Shown here: positions 37,029 to 39,608 of the stretch, piece after piece
Layout of the letters: each line of letters begins with the position of its first letter
How positions within the stretch are numbered: position 1 is the stretch's first letter
IMG/VR virus record: IMGVR_UViG_3300031643_000005
Span: 1 to 39,608 of that record
Reading direction: 5' to 3' (one strand)
Length of the DNA stretch: 39,608 nt
From: a virus
Translations under genes and position numbers: made by a program
Notes under the pieces: generated by a model
Database searches by the model: none
What the model saw: the letters and a program-made list of their open reading frames with translations, nothing else
Told to the model about the DNA's origin: nothing

Positions 37029-37604
37029 CAATTGGTCATCTCTCGGCATCGTAGTCTTAGGATAAAATGTGCCTAGCCGGAACTTGATTACCCATACCCA
37101 GGGATTGTCTCCCCACTGCCCCCGCTTCGGGTGCAGGGTGCGCCAGGTAGCGACGAACTCGTCGCCGCTCTCCGCCCCCTCGGCCTCCACATCATCTGGC
37201 GACATATGCCAAAGCCGCTTTGCCTCGACATCGGTGCAGGTCAGCCACAATCGCGCGCAGCTCTTGGGCATGTATCTCGCAGGTAACGCTAGGCGAGCCC
37301 ATGCCCACATGGGTTGTGCCGGAGTCCCGTCGTATGTGTATATGGCGTAGGGAGAGGGGCCAGACGCGCGAGTGGCTCGGCGCAGCGCCTCTCGCACCCA
37401 CAATCGGTCGCCTCGCGTGTATGGAGGCCGCGCCTCCATCAATCGATGGCTCCCTGCGCCCATTCCGACCCAGTACTCTCCCGCCAAGAATTCCACCACA
37501 TCTGCAGGCACATCCGCGCGCATGACCCGTCGCGTTTGCGTCTTCACGCCCGTAAGGATTCGCCTGATCGACCACGCCGACATAATAATCGGTTTCTCAC
37601 TCAT
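37020..37604 (-). CDS. ASCH-domain-like phage protein (194 aa)
   Basis: Start ATG 37604, overlapping the regulator's stop. EKPIIMSAWSIRRILTGVKTQTRRVM, followed by PYTRGDRLWVREAL, is the hallmark of a widespread family of phage proteins with an ASCH-like fold (IIFS-x4-ILxGxKTQTRR). LPARYMPKSCARLWLTCTDVEAKRLWHMSPDDVEAEG and the closing W-GDNPWVWVIKF also fit. ASCH domains are thought to bind RNA or modified nucleotides. Its first 33 bases are duplicated about 900 bases away at 38470-38502. Confidence 0.8.
   Translation of the reverse strand: MSEKPIIMSAWSIRRILTGVKTQTRRVMRADVPADVVEFLAGEYWVGMGAGSHRLMEARPPYTRGDRLWVREALRRATRASGPSPYAIYTYDGTPAQPMWAWARLALPARYMPKSCARLWLTCTDVEAKRLWHMSPDDVEAEGAESGDEFVATWRTLHPKRGQWGDNPWVWVIKFRLGTFYPKTTMPRDDQLNQ
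37572..37604 (-). repeat. 33-bp direct repeat, copy 1 (5' end of ASCH-like gene)
   Basis: Identical to 38470-38502. It encodes MSEKPIIMSAW, the first 11 residues of the ASCH-like protein, and has an inner inverted repeat CCGA/TCGG. Confidence 0.9.
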
Positions 37605-37876
37605 CGAGACTGCTCCCTTTCTGCTGCCAGCGCAGCACGATAGTTGGCCTCCAACGCATCCCACATCCGCACCGGGACTGTCGTGGCTTCCTCCAGCAGG
37701 AGCGCTATGCCCGGCGTAAGCATTCGCTCCCCTTTCAAAATCCCACGAACGTACTGCCGAGAAAGACCAGTCCTCTCACACAGCTCTTCATAACTCATCT
37801 TGAGTGCCGTGAGGGTCTCCGCTAGAGTGTAGCCCGGGGGCACTGCGTAGTCCGGCCGATACCCATTCGTGGTCAT
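37601..37876 (-). CDS. XRE/HigA-type HTH regulator
   Basis: A 91-residue HTH protein. DYAVPPGYTLAETLTALKMSYEELCERTGLSRQYVRGIL, followed by KGERMLTPGIALLLEEATTVPVRMWDALEANYRAAL, closely follows the HigA-type antitoxin/XRE layout. No toxin gene of the HigB type is adjacent, so it is more likely a phage regulator. It could bind the palindromic spacer of the 34754-34782 promoter, but that is only a suggestion. It overlaps the next gene by four bases. Confidence 0.8.
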   Translation of the reverse strand: MTTNGYRPDYAVPPGYTLAETLTALKMSYEELCERTGLSRQYVRGILKGERMLTPGIALLLEEATTVPVRMWDALEANYRAALAAEREQSR

Positions 37877-38225
37877 GAGAATGCTCCTCTGATTCGCATT
37901 GCTCTTGCGCCAGCTCCAGCAGGCGGGTGATGAGCGAACCCCCGGAGCGAGGGGGCCCGTCCTTGCTGTCTAGTAACCAGTTGCCGTCCTCATAGTGCCG
38001 CAAGCTCTCTGGCCATATGATCGACGCCCAATGCACATACTTGGCTTGTACCCCCGTTCGGCTTGGCGCAGAGACGTCCCGCTCCCAGCGATTGTCAGAC
38101 CATCGTGCGACGGCACGCACCCCGTCGTCACACACCAGATATAGCCCCTCGTCTGGCGGTTCACCTTCTTGCCCTTCCGGCTGCAACACAAACCCCGGCC
38201 CCTTCTGCCACCCCGTGTCAGGCAT
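37788..38225 (-). CDS. Hypothetical protein with GLY/WA-IIWPE module (145 aa)
   Basis: The ATG at 38225 overlaps the upstream TGA by one base (TGATG). GEPPDEGLYLVCDDGVRAVARWSDNRWERDV, followed by KYVHWASIIWPESL, is related to GKPPRQGLY and YWAPIIWPED in the protein at 38840..39409. This resembles DUF551-like phage proteins (W-G-x2-P x(n) WxxPP). The C-terminal 30 residues overlap the regulator gene by 89 bases and look unconstrained. Function unknown. Confidence 0.65.
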   Translation of the reverse strand: MPDTGWQKGPGFVLQPEGQEGEPPDEGLYLVCDDGVRAVARWSDNRWERDVSAPSRTGVQAKYVHWASIIWPESLRHYEDGNWLLDSKDGPPRSGGSLITRLLELAQEQCESEEHSHDHEWVSAGLRSAPGLHSSGDPHGTQDEL

Positions 38226-38434
38226 CACTTCGTTGCGCTCTGTCGACGCATCCACCGCTCTTCCTCCTGCCGCACTACCCAAGCCAGGCGCTCCACTGCG
38301 AGCCGCAGGTTGGCTAGCCGCTCCGCCTGCGCCTTGCAGTACCAGTTTTCGTTACGCAGGCTCGACTCTTCCTCTTGCTCCACTCTGTACTCCAGGGAGA
38401 CCACATCCTTGTAAGCGTCTCGTAGCTCCTTCAT
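38225..38434 (-). CDS. Small coiled-coil protein (69 aa)
   Basis: AGGAGAGG precedes the ATG at 38434. Almost the whole protein is a charged helix (MKELRDAYKDVVSLEYRVEQ ... KAQAERLANLRLAVERLAWV), a likely coiled coil that dimerises. It overlaps the short ORF upstream by four bases and the next gene by one base. Role unknown. Confidence 0.7.
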   Translation of the reverse strand: MKELRDAYKDVVSLEYRVEQEEESSLRNENWYCKAQAERLANLRLAVERLAWVVRQEEERWMRRQSATK

Positions 38435-38502
38435 CGTCCTCTCCTATATCCGTGAAAGATGGCTTCCAGCCACGCCGACATAATAATCGGTTTCTCACTC
38501 AT
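38431..38502 (-). CDS. Truncated ASCH-gene start (23 aa), coupled cistron or remnant
   Basis: The frame begins MSEKPIIMSAW, identical in DNA to the ASCH-like gene start, then diverges to LEAIFHGYRRGR and stops. It overlaps both neighbours by a few bases (stop/start at 38495-38502 and 38431-38434), as a working cistron would. It is most likely the remnant of a second ASCH gene or a recombination scar kept for translational coupling. Confidence 0.5.
   Translation of the reverse strand: MSEKPIIMSAWLEAIFHGYRRGR
38470..38502 (-). repeat. 33-bp direct repeat, copy 2
   Basis: Perfect copy of 37572-37604, about 900 bases away, on the same strand and at the same place relative to a start codon. Confidence 0.9.
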
Positions 38503-38716
38503 GCTTTCCCTTCCGTCGCACCCACAATGTGAGGCACTGCCTTGGCAGGCTCGCCGATGTAGATGTACTCCCTCGATACAGCGACCAGCTCTCAAAGTGC
38601 GCCGCATAGCACGCCCAGGCTCGGGACGCATTGATTGTGCCTGTGAACGTCCGTGGCGTCTCCTCTATGATCCACTCGCTTGGCCTCTCCGGTCTACTTG
38701 TTCTCATGAGATTCAC
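38495..38716 (-). CDS. Hypothetical protein (73 aa)
   Basis: GTG at 38716 overlaps the upstream TGA (GTGA); an ATG at 38707 is the alternative. The protein is Arg/Ser/Trp-rich (RTSRPERPSEWIIEETPRTF, then INASRAWACYAAHFESWSLY) and not recognised. It ends inside the ATG region of the short ASCH-like ORF. Confidence 0.5.
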   Translation of the reverse strand: MNLMRTSRPERPSEWIIEETPRTFTGTINASRAWACYAAHFESWSLYRGSTSTSASLPRQCLTLWVRRKGKHE

Positions 38717-38814
38717 AAGCGGCCCCGCCTACTGGCCTCTGCCAAGATAGCAACGACTGTGGCCACAAGCACAATGCCCGCCGCCGCCAAATTCTGTATC
38801 ATTAGCTGTGTCAT
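38713..38814 (-). CDS. Single-pass small membrane protein (33 aa)
   Basis: AAGGA lies seven bases before the ATG at 38814. MTQLMIQNLAAAGIVLVATV, then VAILAEASRRGRL, is one membrane segment with a basic tail, similar in design to the 28-aa protein at 32025..32111. Function unknown. Confidence 0.55.
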   Translation of the reverse strand: MTQLMIQNLAAAGIVLVATVVAILAEASRRGRL

Positions 38815-38839
38815 CCTGAGTCCTTCCCCTCGTACCTCA

Positions 38840-39409
38840 TCATTCTCTCACCTTGCTGACCTGGTATGCGGCCTCCCACGCCTCATCAATCGCTTCGCGA
38901 GGGCTACGATGTCCAGCAGTAGAGTAGACGGGATCATCCTCCACGACGGCCACCACCCTCCAGCGCTCGGTATAATCGTTGCAGATATTCATCTTCAGCC
39001 AGACCTCCTGTGGCTCCGTATATGTCCATGTCCCCGTTCTGTTACTATCCTCCTCGAAGGCGACGTACCCGAGCGCCTCAAGCGATTCGCCAATCTCCTC
39101 TGGCTCGGGCCTTGACAATAGGGCAGCGTCGTCGGGGGCCTGCTCCTTGGGCTCATCCCATCCGGGCTGCGTCTCGTCGGGCTTTGCCCCATCCTCTGGC
39201 CAAATAATTGGGGCCCAATACTCCGGAGATATGCTGGCATGCAACCCTAACTCCTTAGAATCCATGACCCTCGCCACCCAGTGCCCCCAGGCCGGCGTCT
39301 TGTGCCACCAAGCAATGCCCTGGGATCCATCCCGAAAGCGCGCCTTGTAGAGGCCCTGTCGCGGCGGCTTGCCTTCTTGCCACTTCGTCCCTGCCAATTC
39401 TTCTGTCAT
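38840..39409 (-). CDS. Hypothetical protein with GLY/WA-IIWPE module (189 aa)
   Basis: The ATG at 39409 overlaps the upstream stop (ATGA). The first 80 residues share the GKPPRQGLYKARFRDGS ... YWAPIIWPEDG pattern with the protein at 37788..38225. An acidic middle (PDETQPGWDEPKEQAPDDAA) follows. A second part (EIGESLEALGYVAFEEDSNR ... VWLKMNICNDYTERWRVVAV) looks like a small alpha/beta domain ending in a helical AIDEAWEAAYQVSK, as in phage ABA-sandwich proteins. Function unknown. Confidence 0.7.
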   Translation of the reverse strand: MTEELAGTKWQEGKPPRQGLYKARFRDGSQGIAWWHKTPAWGHWVARVMDSKELGLHASISPEYWAPIIWPEDGAKPDETQPGWDEPKEQAPDDAALLSRPEPEEIGESLEALGYVAFEEDSNRTGTWTYTEPQEVWLKMNICNDYTERWRVVAVVEDDPVYSTAGHRSPREAIDEAWEAAYQVSKVRE

Positions 39410-39608
39410 CCGCTATCTTCCTCCATCTCTTTCCCTATAGCATCCGCCGCGGCTTCGGCTTCCGCCAGAGCAGCCTCCGGATCATGATGTTCGTCAGTTA
39501 TATAGTCAGTGCCGATACGGGCCCCGGCCCGCACGAACCAACCGCCGCCCAGGCCGGCCTCGTAATGGATCCCGGCCCATCCCATCTTTTTGGAGAGATC
39601 CCAAAACG
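39406..39608 (-). CDS. Hypothetical protein, N-terminus beyond window
   Basis: The frame is open to the right edge and ends TGA at 39408-39406, overlapping the next ATG. The visible 66 residues contain KKMGWAGIHYEAGLGGGWFV, then RAGARIGTDYITDEHHDPEA, and a C-terminal acidic/Ala-rich helix. Not recognised. Confidence 0.6.
   Translation of the reverse strand, partial: FWDLSKKMGWAGIHYEAGLGGGWFVRAGARIGTDYITDEHHDPEAALAEAEAAADAIGKEMEEDSG

Noticed and set aside
37601-37876. HigBA toxin-antitoxin pair
   Set aside because: The HTH protein resembles HigA, but no HigB-like RelE-fold gene is adjacent; both neighbours are other phage proteins.
38959-39608. Phage integrase or att site near the right edge
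   Set aside because: No tyrosine or serine recombinase motif and no tRNA-like sequence was found anywhere in the window; lifestyle cannot be decided.

Overview
The window is a 39.6-kb piece of a tailed (siphovirus-type) bacteriophage or prophage. It is densely packed, with nearly every gene on the minus strand, so transcription runs from high to low coordinates. The structural proteins follow the HK97 plan: small-terminase-like genes, large terminase, portal, MuF head protein, prohead protease, HK97-fold capsid, connector, tail terminator, tail tube, frameshifted tail chaperone, tape measure, distal tail and hub/fibre. A secreted-type protein with long Thr-Pro-rich linkers (2696..3802) and a clan GH-A glycosidase-like protein suggest a Chloroflexota (Anaerolineae-like) host. 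That host call is inference from protein style. No integrase or tRNA was seen.

Layout from right to left. 39608-34798: small accessory genes (two related GLY/WA-IIWPE proteins, small membrane proteins, HigA/XRE-type regulator, ASCH-like protein, DUF1064 nuclease, D12 adenine methylase). 34782-30559: a consensus sigma70-type promoter, then replication genes (two winged-helix replication proteins, helicase-loader-like protein), small zinc-ribbon and membrane proteins, a tandem pair of paralogues and a conserved phage protein with a glycine-rich tail. 30565-29976: about 590 bp in which GC recurs every five bases. 29920-26806: an HTH protein, a papain-like cysteine peptidase, a sulfotransferase and two glycosyltransferases. 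26747-26497: a second consensus promoter and a structured leader. 26496-1: the late structural operon, ending in a protein with five 129-bp repeats that runs off the left edge.

The outstanding feature is at 21226..22212. The MuF gene is interrupted by an intein with Cys1, a TxTxNH block B, block F and a terminal Asn, followed by an extein Cys, inserted in the conserved HP-CRC metal-binding motif. The intein's own reading frame has no recognisable endonuclease. Instead, the opposite strand carries the only convincing plus-strand gene of the window (21289..22206), a protein with two HTH modules and a Vsr/DUF559-like PD-(D/E)XK nuclease core. This gene fills the intein end to end. Its -35, -10, Shine-Dalgarno, start and stop are all antisense to intein codons, in exact codon-to-codon register. 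This looks like an intein whose homing endonuclease is encoded antisense within the splicing domain.

Other points of interest are a -1 frameshift in the tail chaperone gene, a probable +1 shift or indel joining portal and MuF, a lipoprotein gene inside the structural operon, 63-residue repeats in the tape measure, GC-rich intergenic hairpins and a perfect 35-bp hairpin inside a replication-region gene.
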